24,315 bases of DNA from Paratrimastix pyriformis. Lineage: Eukaryota > Preaxostyla > Paratrimastigidae. Below are positions 7,875 to 16,095 of this stretch, in pieces. Numbering within the stretch: the first letter of the stretch is position 1; each line of letters begins with the position of its first letter. The DNA lies in assembly GCA_027972325.1 (NCBI GenBank), contig JAPMOS010000357.1, positions 1 through 24,315 of the forward strand. Direction: 5' to 3'. The translations under genes and the position numbers were made by a program. The notes beneath the pieces are model-generated. The model was not told where the DNA came from. It saw nothing but the letters and a program-made list of their open reading frames with translations, and searched no databases.

Positions 7875-9766
7875 TTGGCCCGAGGGGGGGTGGAGGACCT
7901 CTTTGTGGGTGGGTTCCGCACCCCTGAGGAGCAGGCGGCGAGTTTGGGATTGTCGTCGGACGCCCTCAAGCTAGGCGGGGCCCTGGACGATTTCTCCATC
8001 TGTCCCCCCACTGGAGGGCCCAGATGGCCCGGGGCTGGGCGCTCCGGGTCTCTTGGCCGAAGAGCTCTGGACCAAGTCGGGTTCAGTTTCTCTCGAGCAG
8101 GCACTGGCGCTCAACCAGGCGATGGCCAGCTCGCAGCCAGTGGGGGGGCGTCTGAAGTCGTTCCTCGCGGCCTGGGACGCACTGCGCTTCCAGACCGAGT
8201 GGTGCCACGATCTGGTGAAGGAGGGCCTTCGCCTAGAGTGGGTCTCGCACCCTCCGGAGCACTGCATCCGGACTTCGCAGATCCCGTTGTCGGACGAGGA
8301 CCTGCGGGCACTCGGGGAAGAGATCCAGGCCTTCAAAGAGGCAGGCGCGGTTGCCGAGGTGGCGCCCTCCTTTGCGAGGGCGATCCTTCCCAATTCACAG
8401 TCCCCAAGAAGGACGGGGGTCGGCGCGGCGTCATCAACGCGGCTCCCCTGAACGAGTTCGTCAGCTGCGACCATTTCAGGGTGGAGGCCTTGTCCACGGC
8501 GGCGGCGCTGGTGGGCAGGATGTTAAGCCTCGACTTCTCCAAGGCTTATCTCCATGTCCCACTCCCCCTGGAGACCTCCAGATACCTCTGCTTCAGTTGG
8601 GAGGGCAGGGTGTACGCCTTTGTGGCGATGCCCTTCGGCCTAAATACGGCTCCACGCACATTTACAAAAATGATGCGGGTTCCCATGGCAGAGATCCGGT
8701 TCAAAGGGGTGAGGATCTCTATCTATTTGGACGATATCCTGGTGGTAGGATCGTCCAGGGAAGAGACCGTGCGGCACACGGTTTTCGCGATCCTCCTTTT
8801 GACCGAGCTGGGGTTTGGCTTGAACGCCAAGAAATGCACACCGGCTCCGGTGACCTGCCTGGAGCACCTCGGTTTGCAGATCGACTCGGTGCGCATGGCG
8901 TTCAGGGTTCCGTCTCACAAGGTCAGGGCTACTCTTTCCTTGGTCGAGGCGGCCCTGTCCAGGGGGCCGGAACGGCCCTTCAGAGCACGGGAGTTAGCGA
9001 GACTCGCTGGCTCCCTGTCCTGCCTCCGGGAGGCGGTCCTGCCTGCCCATCTTTACCTGTTCAACTTGAACCGGTTGGCCTCCAAGACGAGGAGGTGCCC
9101 CGGCGGTTGGGAGGCAGTGGCGCTCCTGGACGATCCATCGCGTGCGGATCTCCGCTGGTGGCGGGACAATTTGTCCCGCTGCAACGGCGCGTCGTTCGCC
9201 CCGCCGAGACCCCAGGTGGTGATACAGACGGATGCGTCCTTCTTCGCCTGGGCGGGAGTCCTCCGCACACGGAGGGGGGAGTATCGCGAGACGAGGGGAT
9301 TGTGGCCCCTCGAGCTGGATCCCCACTCGATCTCACCCTTGGAGTTGGAAGCGGGCTTCCTCACGCTGCGCACCTTCGCCGACGCTGTGAGGGGTCAGCA
9401 GGTGCTTTGGCGCTGCGACAACTCCGCGGTCGTCTGGGGGTCACGAAGTGGAAGTCGACCTCGCCGGAAATGAATGCGGGGTTGCGGCGTCTCTTCGACC
9501 TCGTCTCCGAGCTGGGCATTCGGCTCGTGGCGGTTCATGTCCCAGGCCGGACAAACTACCGGCCCGACTTCCTGTCTCGGTGGCTGGACCCGGAGGACTG
9601 GAAGATCCACCCAGTGGTCTTCCGCCTGGCGATGGATCTTCTGGGCCCGTGCGAAGTCGACGCTTTCGCCACCCAGGGCAATCACCTCCTCCCGAGGTGG
9701 TGGTCTCATTTCCCCGCTCTCGGGTGCGAGGCGGTGGATGCTCTGAAGCAGGATTTGGGGGAGTGA
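7875..9766 (+). CDS. RT-RNase H and methylase-like region of the DIRS-group element
   Basis: RT blocks are LDFSKAYLHVPL (about 8530-8565), AMPFGLNTAPRTF (about 8625-8665) and the catalytic ISIYLDDILVVG (about 8715-8755). RNase H follows with QTDASFFAWAGV (about 9225-9265) and a second acidic block with RCDNSAVVW (about 9410-9440). After it come NYRPDFLSRWLDP and a CEVDAFATQGN...PRWWSHFP stretch (about 9650-9720). In DIRS-group elements this position carries a degenerate adenine-methyltransferase-like domain. The enzyme makes element DNA from RNA for later integration by the recombinase. The region is read in more than one frame and is treated here as a fossil. Confidence 0.8.
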
Positions 9767-11193
9767 CGTGCTGGTGCAACCCCCGTTCTCCCTTCTGCTG
9801 CCCCTGCTCAGACGCATTGCGGCGCAGCGGGCGTCGGCGGTGGTCTCGTCCCCTTCTGGCCGACGCAGCCGTGGTGGCCACTGCTCCTGACTCTGCTGGT
9901 CAGACCCCCGTTGCTGCTTCCCCAGTCGCCGGCCCTCTTCCTGCCGCAGTCGATGGCCAATCAATCCCCGCTGGGGACTCCGCCTTGGCCAGCGTGGGTG
10001 GTCCGGGTGTCGGGCCACCCGGTCAACCGAAAGAAGGCCAGGGCCCGCTTCGGACAGGCTCTGTCGGTCCCGGTGGACGATCTGATCGGTCGCCTGCCCC
10101 TGGGCTGGGGAGAGAGGACGACGAGTGGTCCTGTCCCAGCTGTTGGGTCGATTGCTGCGACTCGCTAGGGCTGGAGGCGACCGAGCTCGCCCGCCCCAGT
10201 CCGGAGCGGGCGGGTACCGCCACCTCGGCGGCGGGAGGGTTCGTCCCTCAGTTGCCCATGGGCCTTTCGGAGAGGGCGCGCCGCCTTATCGGGGCGCGTT
10301 TGGAACCCTCGACTCAGAAAGCCTATGCGGCGGCTTGGAAGCGCTATACCACTTGGTGCGCAGCTCGGGGCAGGGACCCTTGCCTTCGGGACCGGGTGGG
10401 GCTTGCAGTCCAGACAGCCAATTTTGTGGCGGATGAGCAGGCCGAGTTGCAGCTGGGGTACTCTGCATGCAAGTCTCGCGTGGCAGCGATCTCCACCAAT
10501 TTGAAGCCGATTCTTGGCTTCGCGGTCGGGGAGGAACCCTCAGTGTCGGCCCTCATGACGGGTGTCAGGAAGGTCCGCCCGGAGCTTCCGCGGTATGCGG
10601 AACACCCTGATCTGGGGGTGATCTGGGCGCTCTTGGATCGTTGGGGGCCCAACGATGCCTTGGAAGATTGGCAGTTGGTCGCGAAAGTGGCGACCCTCCT
10701 GCTCATCTTTGGGTTGCGGAAAGCGGACCAGGTCAGAATTGATCTGACCAGGTCTGACATTGGCAAGGAAGCTCTCCGTTTCCGAGCTCTGACGAAGGAA
10801 ACGAGAGCGATGCTCTGGGTTACCCAGCCCATCCCAGCCTGCCCCACCCATCCTTTCAGGTGCGCGGTGGCGGCAGTGGACGAGCTTCTGGATCGTCGCC
10901 CCTTGGCGGCCCCCCCGGAACCGCTGTTTGTCAGCTTCCGGGATGGTTCCCCTTGTACGGCCAAGTGGTTGGGGTCGTGCGTGAAGCGGTTGATGATCGC
11001 CGCGGGGATTGATCCCAAGAAGTTTAAACCCCACTGCCTGAGGGGCATGGGCTCGTCGAGGGCGCTGGAGGCGGGGATACCAGAGCCCCTGGTCCTTCTT
11101 CAGTTCCGTTGGAGCAGTCGCTCCGATACCTTCTCGCGATTCTACTTGAGAAGCAGTAAGGTGGCCGAGCTTGGCGCGGCCATTTACGCCTGA
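9448..11193 (+). CDS. Tyrosine recombinase of the DIRS-group element
   Basis: The catalytic domain lies in the last two thirds of a long open frame. An N-terminal SAM-like core-binding part follows LPMGLSERARRLIGARLEPS (about 10250-10310). The catalytic domain shows the first Arg in LLIFGLRKADQVRID (about 10700-10745), a candidate Lys in LTKET (about 10790), HCLRG with the His and second Arg (about 11030), RWSS (about 11108) and the nucleophilic Tyr in SRFYLRS (about 11135-11155). All expected catalytic positions are visible. The enzyme would integrate circular element DNA without a target-site duplication. The first part of the frame (to about 10240) overlaps the RT-RNase H region and is low-complexity. 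Confidence 0.85.
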   Translation: MEVDLAGNECGVAASLRPRLRAGHSARGGSCPRPDKLPARLPVSVAGPGGLEDPPSGLPPGDGSSGPVRSRRFRHPGQSPPPEVVVSFPRSRVRGGGCSEAGFGGVTCWCNPRSPFCCPCSDALRRSGRRRWSRPLLADAAVVATAPDSAGQTPVAASPVAGPLPAAVDGQSIPAGDSALASVGGPGVGPPGQPKEGQGPLRTGSVGPGGRSDRSPAPGLGREDDEWSCPSCWVDCCDSLGLEATELARPSPERAGTATSAAGGFVPQLPMGLSERARRLIGARLEPSTQKAYAAAWKRYTTWCAARGRDPCLRDRVGLAVQTANFVADEQAELQLGYSACKSRVAAISTNLKPILGFAVGEEPSVSALMTGVRKVRPELPRYAEHPDLGVIWALLDRWGPNDALEDWQLVAKVATLLLIFGLRKADQVRIDLTRSDIGKEALRFRALTKETRAMLWVTQPIPACPTHPFRCAVAAVDELLDRRPLAAPPEPLFVSFRDGSPCTAKWLGSCVKRLMIAAGIDPKKFKPHCLRGMGSSRALEAGIPEPLVLLQFRWSSRSDTFSRFYLRSSKVAELGAAIYA

Positions 11194-11414
11194 GATTCTT
11201 CGCCCCGTGCTGGGGTGCCCGGCGATGATAGCTAACTTTAAGCTTTCACCGGTTTGTTGAGTTCTTTCGTGTGTTCACTTGGTTGAGGAATACGAGTGCG
11301 GTGCTGAGCATCGCTTCGTGTGACTCTCAGTCCTGTCAGGGACTTGACCTCCGCTAGGCGCGGCTCTCTGCGCGGTTGGGTTGGGCTTGATCTCATGGCT
11401 TGGGATCTTTTCTC

Positions 11415-11443
11415 CATCAAAGAGTAGAGATACTCTCTACTCC
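11415..11443 (+). repeat. 29-bp direct repeat, first copy, containing a 9-3-9 palindrome
   Basis: A 29-base sequence beginning CATCAAAGAGTAGAGA recurs exactly at 11711-11739. Its core GAGTAGAGA-TAC-TCTCTACTC is a near-perfect palindrome, with 9-bp arms around 3 bp. The same core recurs in inverted orientation at 11527-11547. It lies just downstream of the tyrosine recombinase gene, and palindromic arms around a short spacer are the form of a tyrosine recombinase binding site. Confidence 0.7.
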
Positions 11444-11499
11444 GAGGAACACGGGAGTGTTCCCTAGAGTATAACTGTAGTTTTGGGAAGTATCGACCC

Positions 11500-11547
11500 A
11501 AAACAGAGAGTTATACGAATATGGAGGAGTAGAGAGTATCTCTACTC
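11500..11547 (+). repeat. 48-bp inverted repeat, left arm (DIRS-group element end)
   Basis: This arm is the exact reverse complement of 11718-11765, by direct base comparison, with 170 bp between the arms. It carries the palindromic core at its inner end and starts AAAACAGAGAGTTATACG. Inverted terminal repeats and internal complementary regions are characteristic of DIRS-group elements. Confidence 0.85.
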
Positions 11548-11717
11548 GGTCCCACCCATCCTCCCAGCGAGCTGCCCCGAACTTGGAAGAAAGGAGTGCG
11601 GGGATATTTCATCTTCGCGAACCGGGGTTGGCATCTCTATCTGTGCCGGTACTCCGTTCTTTTTCTTTTCTTTCATTGCGCGAGGGGGATGATAATCGCA
11701 ACGCTTACATCATCAAA

Positions 11718-11765
11718 GAGTAGAGATACTCTCTACTCCTCCATATTCGTATAACTCTCTGTTTT
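11718..11765 (-). repeat. 48-bp inverted repeat, right arm (DIRS-group element end)
   Basis: Exact reverse complement of 11500-11547. It overlaps the second copy of the 29-bp direct repeat (11711-11739). The perfect match of both arms implies recent activity or gene conversion. It ends with CTGTTTT at 11765, which may be the true end of the element. Confidence 0.85.
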
Positions 11766-11769
11766 GAGC

Positions 11770-12045
11770 GAATCAGTTTGATACTCTGCTCATTCGGCCC
11801 CACGGGGCTCGTTCGACACGCCAGCAACCTCTGTTGTACAGTCTGTTTAATTCCTTTGAAGGAATTTATTCACTGGTCGATTTGACTTTGCGGTTGAAAG
11901 GGCTGACGAATCAGTTCGATACTCTGTTCGTTCGACCCCACGGTGCTCGTTTGGCACAACAACAAACTTTTTCATACAGTCTGTTCAATTCCTTTGAAGG
12001 AATTTCATCACCAGTGTCATTTGACAGGCGGCTTAGAGGATCTCG
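11770..12045 (+). repeat. Two tandem 138-bp units with an AATTCCTT-TG-AAGGAATT palindrome
   Basis: Unit 1 starts at 11770 and unit 2 at 11908, both with GAATCAGTT(T/C)GATACTCTG. They share CCCCACGG(G/T)GCTCGTT, ACAGTCTGTT(T/C)AATTCC and a TTGAC-containing end, but differ by scattered substitutions and are roughly four-fifths identical by eye. Each carries the palindrome AATTCCTT-TG-AAGGAATT (11849-11866 and 11987-12004). The units may be part of the DIRS-group element's right end or flanking host repeats. The palindrome is conserved between units while the surroundings drift. Confidence 0.75.
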
Positions 12046-12422
12046 GAAATGCTGGTGGTCTCTCTTCTGGCCATGTCTCAGACTCTGCGGAGCCACTCAG
12101 TCTGTCGAAACACCTGGTTGGCAAATATTTCAGGCCAAAATCCTTCATGGGTTTTTCAGGATCGAACAATGAGATGAATGGAATGCTGGGTCAACGGTTA
12201 TCCGGCGAGGGACGCCCGTGCACTCGCTCTGGGCCCGCCGGAATTCCTTCTGTTCCTTGTCACAAGCATACTATAGTACACATACATTCACCCAGAAATG
12301 TGAGAGGAGGAGGGTGTGCGGGTGGTTTGGGGGTGGGGGTGTTGGGGTGGGGGGGGGGGGGGGGGGGGGCTTGGGGGGGCGGGGGGGTGGTATTGGTTGG
12401 CGGTGTTGGTGGGGATATGAAA
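12046..12422. other. Gene-free stretch with a G21 homopolymer and G-rich tract
   Basis: No convincing gene is seen here. Positions 12301-12420 are extremely G-rich on the plus strand, with a run of 21 G at 12349-12369 flanked by TTGGGGGGGCGGGGGGGTGG. The tract could form a G-quadruplex or be a slippage-prone microsatellite. It lies just downstream of the minus-strand ORF ending at 12423 and could hinder read-through, but that is inference. The run length may be misassembled. Confidence 0.6.
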
Positions 12423-13670
12423 TCACATCGAGAGCGCGTACTCATCAAGCAGTTGCACTTTGCTGGCAACTTTGTTGTACATCCAGTCGCGGTTGCCAGA
12501 GTGCAGGGTGGGCTCCCCGACCACGAATGGAGACAACATCCATCGCCTCAAACTCCGGGCGAGTAAGGGGAGAGACAACAAGTATCGAAACAAAAGAGAT
12601 GCGTGGGCCTGCCCGTTGACATGGTCCAGCAGGCACGGTGGGCCGGAGCACTCAACGTCGCAGAGGAGGCACCGGTTCCCCACAAGCCCATGGATGGCGC
12701 GGGCTTGCGCGGTATCAATCCGCCACTCCATCAGCCCCTTTGAGAATGCCGCCGTAAAATCCCGGAAAGTCACTGGACTGTCCTTGGCCTCGGGGGGGAG
12801 GCCGGAAGCACAGAGCCTCATCATGCTGCCTTTCCAGTGTCTGCGTGAGGAAATCATATACGTATAGAAAAAAAGCCACCAAAAGTAACAGACTCCTTCT
12901 CTGCCGTGCATCGAGCCAACGGTGTCGGATCGGCGAATGCGGCGGATGGCGGAGGAACGATGCCAACAGGCGGAAAGGTCACTTCGCCTTCGCGGGCTGA
13001 GGGAACTGCCGGCAGGACGGCCTGTCCTCCGGGAATCCCGAAGCCGCCGACAGTGGAATCGGCGAATGCGGCGGATGGCGGAGGAACAAAGCCAACAGGC
13101 GGAAAGGTCACTTCGCCTTGGCGGGGGAGAAAACGATCTGGGGGAACTGCCGGCAGGACGGCCTGTCCTCCGGGAATCCCGAAGCCGCCGAAAGGAGGTA
13201 GTCCAGGGTTTTCCGGCGGCGGCGGTGGGAGGCCTGCTCGAGTCGGAATGCCAGGGCCCGCTGGAAAAGGAGTCGTTCGCGGACAGAGAGACAAATAGCG
13301 TGTTCAACCACATGCTGCTAAAGGTTTGCAGACCAGGCTTGTTCTCTGGAAGAGGGACCGGGCTGGCGTTGTCGCGCGCCCGCGCGGTGAAGAGATAGAC
13401 GACATCGGAAGAGCTTGAATCACTACAAGGCAGAGATGATGGATGCATCGGCCCAGGTCCAAGACAGACCTGCGAGACCGGCGAGACCGGCGAGACCTGC
13501 GGCTGGTTTTGTGGTGGTGACGAGCCCGGCTCCGATGAGGCTCGCCGTGCCGTGTGCGAGACTGGGAAGGGGATCCACTTGGGGAAGAGGAACGCGACCG
13601 CCGTTTGATAGGGCGCGCGGATTCTCCAGGGGAGCGGCCACGTTTGATAGAGCGGCGGAAGCATTATCAT
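12423..13670 (-). CDS. Putative host protein with U1/matrin-type zinc finger and internal repeats
   Basis: A 415-codon ATG-initiated frame, open from 13670 down to a stop at 12423-12425. Its C-terminal part holds NRCLLCDVECSGPPCLLDHV followed by NGQAH: a Cys pair, a longer gap, and two His separated by five residues. This is the pattern of U1-C/matrin-type fingers that bind RNA or splicing factors. Two repeats of about 43-47 residues (12930-13190) are Arg/Ser-rich in this frame. In the other minus frame the same repeats read as proline-rich GFGIPGGQAVLPAVP units, so an alternative exon in that frame joined by a short intron near 12850-12890 is possible. A hydrophobic YFWWLFFYTYM patch at about 12850-12880 looks more like intron than protein. 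The finger is the reliable part; the N-terminal half may not be coding. Confidence 0.4.
   Translation of the reverse strand: MIMLPPLYQTWPLPWRIRAPYQTAVAFLFPKWIPFPVSHTARRASSEPGSSPPQNQPQVSPVSPVSQVCLGPGPMHPSSLPCSDSSSSDVVYLFTARARDNASPVPLPENKPGLQTFSSMWLNTLFVSLSANDSFSSGPWHSDSSRPPTAAAGKPWTTSFRRLRDSRRTGRPAGSSPRSFSPPPRRSDLSACWLCSSAIRRIRRFHCRRLRDSRRTGRPAGSSLSPRRRSDLSACWHRSSAIRRIRRSDTVGSMHGREGVCYFWWLFFYTYMISSRRHWKGSMMRLCASGLPPEAKDSPVTFRDFTAAFSKGLMEWRIDTAQARAIHGLVGNRCLLCDVECSGPPCLLDHVNGQAHASLLFRYLLSLPLLARSLRRWMLSPFVVGEPTLHSGNRDWMYNKVASKVQLLDEYALSM
12931..13191. repeat. Imperfect tandem repeat, about 129-141 bp, two copies
   Basis: The sequence from CGGCGAATGCGGCGGATGGC (12931) to GGGAATCCCGAAGCCGCCGA (ending about 13050) recurs from 13060 to about 13191. 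The second copy has a 12-bp net insertion. Start-to-start spacing is 129 bp and the 3' ends are 141 bp apart, both multiples of three, so the duplication keeps frame on either strand. That supports coding in this region without telling which strand. Confidence 0.8.
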
Positions 13671-13757
13671 CGCCCGTGTCCTCCGCGGTCGAGTAGACTG
13701 CTAAGTTGAATTTTTCTCCGCTCCGATTTTTGCTCGATTGTTCTTTAACTGCCAGCC
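13671..13757. promoter_or_regulatory. Candidate shared promoter between head-to-head host ORFs
   Basis: Only 87 bp separate the minus-strand ORF start (13670) from the plus-strand start codon at 13758. The interval is clearly AT-richer than its surroundings, with TTGAATTTTTCTCC, GATTTTTGCTCG and TTGTTCTTTAAC on the plus strand. No canonical TATA box or known factor site is visible. The assignment rests on gene orientation and composition alone. Confidence 0.3.
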
Positions 13758-14811
13758 ATGAGCACTTCTACTGTTACTGGATCAGTTCCAATTGTGATTG
13801 AGGACGGTGCGGCGGGACGCCAGAGAGAAAGCCATGAGGGTCATGAAGAGGGGACGAAGAGGGACCGGACCGTGTGGGAGAAGGTCTGCTGTTCACACAT
13901 GAAATCACTGCACGGTTGCCGCGGCTGCAAAGGGTGGAGCTCCGAGTTGGAGCCTGCAGTCTTGAGAAGTTCCATGTTTCTCACCCTCGCTATTTGTTTT
14001 CTGATCGTGGTGCAGGCGATTGGAGCGATGATTGTTTTCAAGCCGGAGATCGAGCCGATCAGCTATGCTGAGATCCAGGAAACCTTGGTGGGGACCATTG
14101 TGGAGGGGTCTTTCCCTCGGTTCACAGCCCTCTTTGATGAAGTGACTGAGGGCTTGGTGGTTGCCATTGAAGGCCTTGCTGACAAGTTTGGAGCGGAGAT
14201 CGAGCCGATCAAAGGTGAGGTTGCGGCGTTTGAGCCAGATGTTATTGTGGAAAAGGTGTCGAAGGTGACCTTGGCTGGATTTATGCAGGCCACAACGGAG
14301 AATGACGTTGCAGCATGGCTGGGAAGGAGGAGTCTGTCAATCACTCACTGCTGTTGTCAGCTCAATGGTCATGGTAGATTCGCTTCGTATCTTTATGCTG
14401 TTTCCGGGCGTCTTTCAATGCTCATGGATGTCCTCCCCCTCCGATGGGGAGGTCCCGAGATTTTTCCCTGCTGTCGACGCCCCTCATCGTGTGTTGATTA
14501 CGATTTGTCCTGCAGATGTGCGAATCAATGTGCCAGCTGGAATGTCGCTTGCCATTGTGAGGAGACGCGACCTTCCGACAGTGCCTGCGCTCAAGCAATG
14601 GTTGGAGACGCTCAACCCCCCGATCAGGCCCCAGATGATTGCGCGAAAGGGTCAAGCTTATGGTACTGGGAAGTGGGACGGCACATGGCTCCTAACTGTA
14701 ACGGAGGCAGAGAGGACAGCTATCTACGCGACCAAGGCGAGTGGACCTCCCTGCGCACGTACAATCGTGCGCAGGGAGGTCGTAAGGGTGCGTGCAAAGG
14801 GGTTGTTGTGA
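13758..14811 (+). CDS. Putative host single-pass membrane protein, likely two exons
   Basis: An ATG at 13758 opens a frame of good coding appearance. It has a charged N-terminus, a Cys-rich stretch with KVCCSH and GCRGCKGW (residues 41-60), one membrane segment SSMFLTLAICFLIVVQAIGA (about residues 71-94), then a soluble acidic region with two EIEPI motifs. From about 14332 this frame turns into unlikely Cys-rich sequence. In another frame, from 14516, convincing sequence resumes (INVPAGMSLAIVRRR, KWDGTWLLTVTEAE) to a stop at 14811. A spliceosomal intron of about 184 nt fits: the acceptor TTTGTCCTGCAG ends at 14515 with a TGATTAC branch-like motif upstream. The best phase-compatible donors are GTCTGT at 14332 or GTAGAT slightly later. 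The product would be about 289 residues. A continuous 375-codon frame to 14885 is the alternative. I do not recognise the family. Confidence 0.5.
14744..14781. repeat. Perfect 16-bp inverted repeat with 6-nt loop
   Basis: GACCTCCCTGCGCACG, then TACAAT, then the exact reverse complement CGTGCGCAGGGAGGTC. It falls near the 3' end of the membrane-protein gene, 30 bp before its predicted stop. As RNA it would be a very stable hairpin. It could be a 3'-end or processing signal, an antisense or small-RNA precursor, or the remnant of a small inverted-repeat element. No T-tract follows it. Confidence 0.85.
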
Positions 14812-15127
14812 ACATGAGCTTGTGTTTGGTTCGATTCTGTGAAAGGGGGGCGAGAGGGGGAGGTGCTGAAGACACAAAGAGGTGATCAATCCAAACAATC
14901 AGATAATACCAAGAGAAAGATAACTGAACGACCATATATTCTCAGAAGAGAGATTAGTACTGAATTGAGCCCTTACGCTGTTGAGCGTATTGAGTTGGGC
15001 AATACAGCGAAATCGGCGTTGGGCCTGAGAAGAGTCTCGGGCACGCTCGATCTTGTTATTGAAAACCAGTTGGTGGTGTGTTGGTGTGTTACACAGACTG
15101 GGGAAAGTGGGTGTGGGCTTGGCCGAC
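14812..15127. other. Unassigned interval between host gene and LINE copy 2
   Basis: AT-richer sequence without a convincing gene. A small inverted repeat TACGCT-GTTG-AGCGTA lies at 14974-14989. The tryptophan-rich plus-strand frame spanning 14839-16248 is not believable as a single protein. The interval may be host flank, or the 5' UTR of LINE copy 2, whose exact start I cannot place because copy 1 is cut by the window edge. Confidence 0.4.
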
Positions 15128-16095
15128 ATGATCAGGGGACGGTTTGTTGGCGTGGATGGCTACGATACTGGAAATGGGGGAGCGGTGATAATAGAATAGT
15201 GTTGGGGACGGACCCAAAGGAAGAAGGAGGCGTGGGAAAGGAAACGTGGCGATCGGTGGGAAATCGGCCAGCCGGAGAGGGCAGCGCAGGAGGAAGAAGA
15301 ACGAGCGGATGGGGATCTGATTTGGTGAAAAAGAAGGCCGGGGAATTAAAACAGTGGAATGGGGTAGAGCGGACGGTGGAGGGAACTGATGGGGCAGTAG
15401 CTTGCTACTGCCAGGTTGAGCACCCGGGGAGGGAATCTTCGGCCGGAGTTGGGCGGACGGGTCCCTGCATGAGCTGGCAGAGAATGATGGCGGTTTGGTG
15501 GATATCCTTTTTGACGATTTTGATAGGTAGTGTTGGTAGGTTGTGTGTGTTTATGCAGGGGCTTTGTTTTTGGAAGATGGCCCTGATCGACTTGATCCAA
15601 GTCAGGGGGAGCCGGGAATACCACAGGCTATGGGCGCAGGTGAAGGGGGTAGTGCGAGGACATCGTTATTGGACCAAACGAAATATATTTGGGGGGAATC
15701 GATGGGTGGGAATCTGTTTACTGGTGGCGATGGCTCAATGGGGAGGGACGGGCGTGAATCGGAGAGCGTGTGAAATCGACGCGGCTCTACAAAGCGAGGC
15801 GGCGTGGAAGGAGTGGGTGTGGATGATGGAGCGGCGGAGGTTTGGGCTTTGGGGGTGGGGACAGGATCCCAGCTGGCGGACTGGGAGGGCGGAGTGGCAG
15901 GCAAAGAGACTGGCCCGAAGAGGCGGACGAGGACGAGGTACGGGAGGAGAAGGAGGCTCTGATGGAAGGGGGAGGGGACGTGACAGTGATGGAGGGATGA
16001 TGGAGCGACCGGGCGAGTTGATTGGCGGTGGTGGCGGGCTGGAGGAAGTTGATGGGGCTGGCCTGTCGCAGGGGGCGGGGGTCGGGAGGTACAGA
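15128..16095 (+). pseudogene. N-terminal acidic/low-complexity region of LINE copy 2
   Basis: This is the start of the LINE coding region before the protease domain. Readable fragments in changing frames include MIRGRFVGVDGYDTGNGG, ERAAQEEEERADGDLIW, AENDGGLVDILFDDFD and LEDGPDRLDPSQGEPGIPQA. The composition is acidic and Gly-rich with no recognised fold. It occupies the place of an ORF1 or N-terminal extension; no zinc knuckle or RRM is visible. Whether it is separate from or fused to the downstream protein cannot be judged in this decayed copy. Confidence 0.5.

Larger units (their letters stand above)
6851..12045 (+). mobile_element. DIRS-group (tyrosine recombinase) retroelement, fossil
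   Basis: A tyrosine-recombinase retrotransposon begins directly after the LINE tail. Its parts are a gag-like region (to 7667), RT/RNase H plus a methylase-like segment (about 7875-9760), a tyrosine recombinase ORF (9448-11193) and a repeat-rich right end (about 11415-12045). The ORFs overlap in different frames, as is usual in this group. It looks mostly intact, with perhaps one or two breaks, so the copy is fairly young, much younger-looking than the two LINEs. No left-end repeat matching the right end could be found, so the left end may be missing or the boundary misplaced. The right boundary is also uncertain (11765 to 12045). Whether it is DIRS-, PAT- or Ngaro-like is not resolved. Confidence 0.8.

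Noticed and set aside
7262-8104. 280-codon minus-strand ORF over the gag-like region
   Set aside because: It is an antisense shadow of the Arg/Gly/Asp-rich plus-strand coding sequence.
12931-13191. CRISPR-like or satellite array
   Set aside because: There are only two imperfect copies, and their spacing keeps reading frame. This is a local duplication within a candidate gene.
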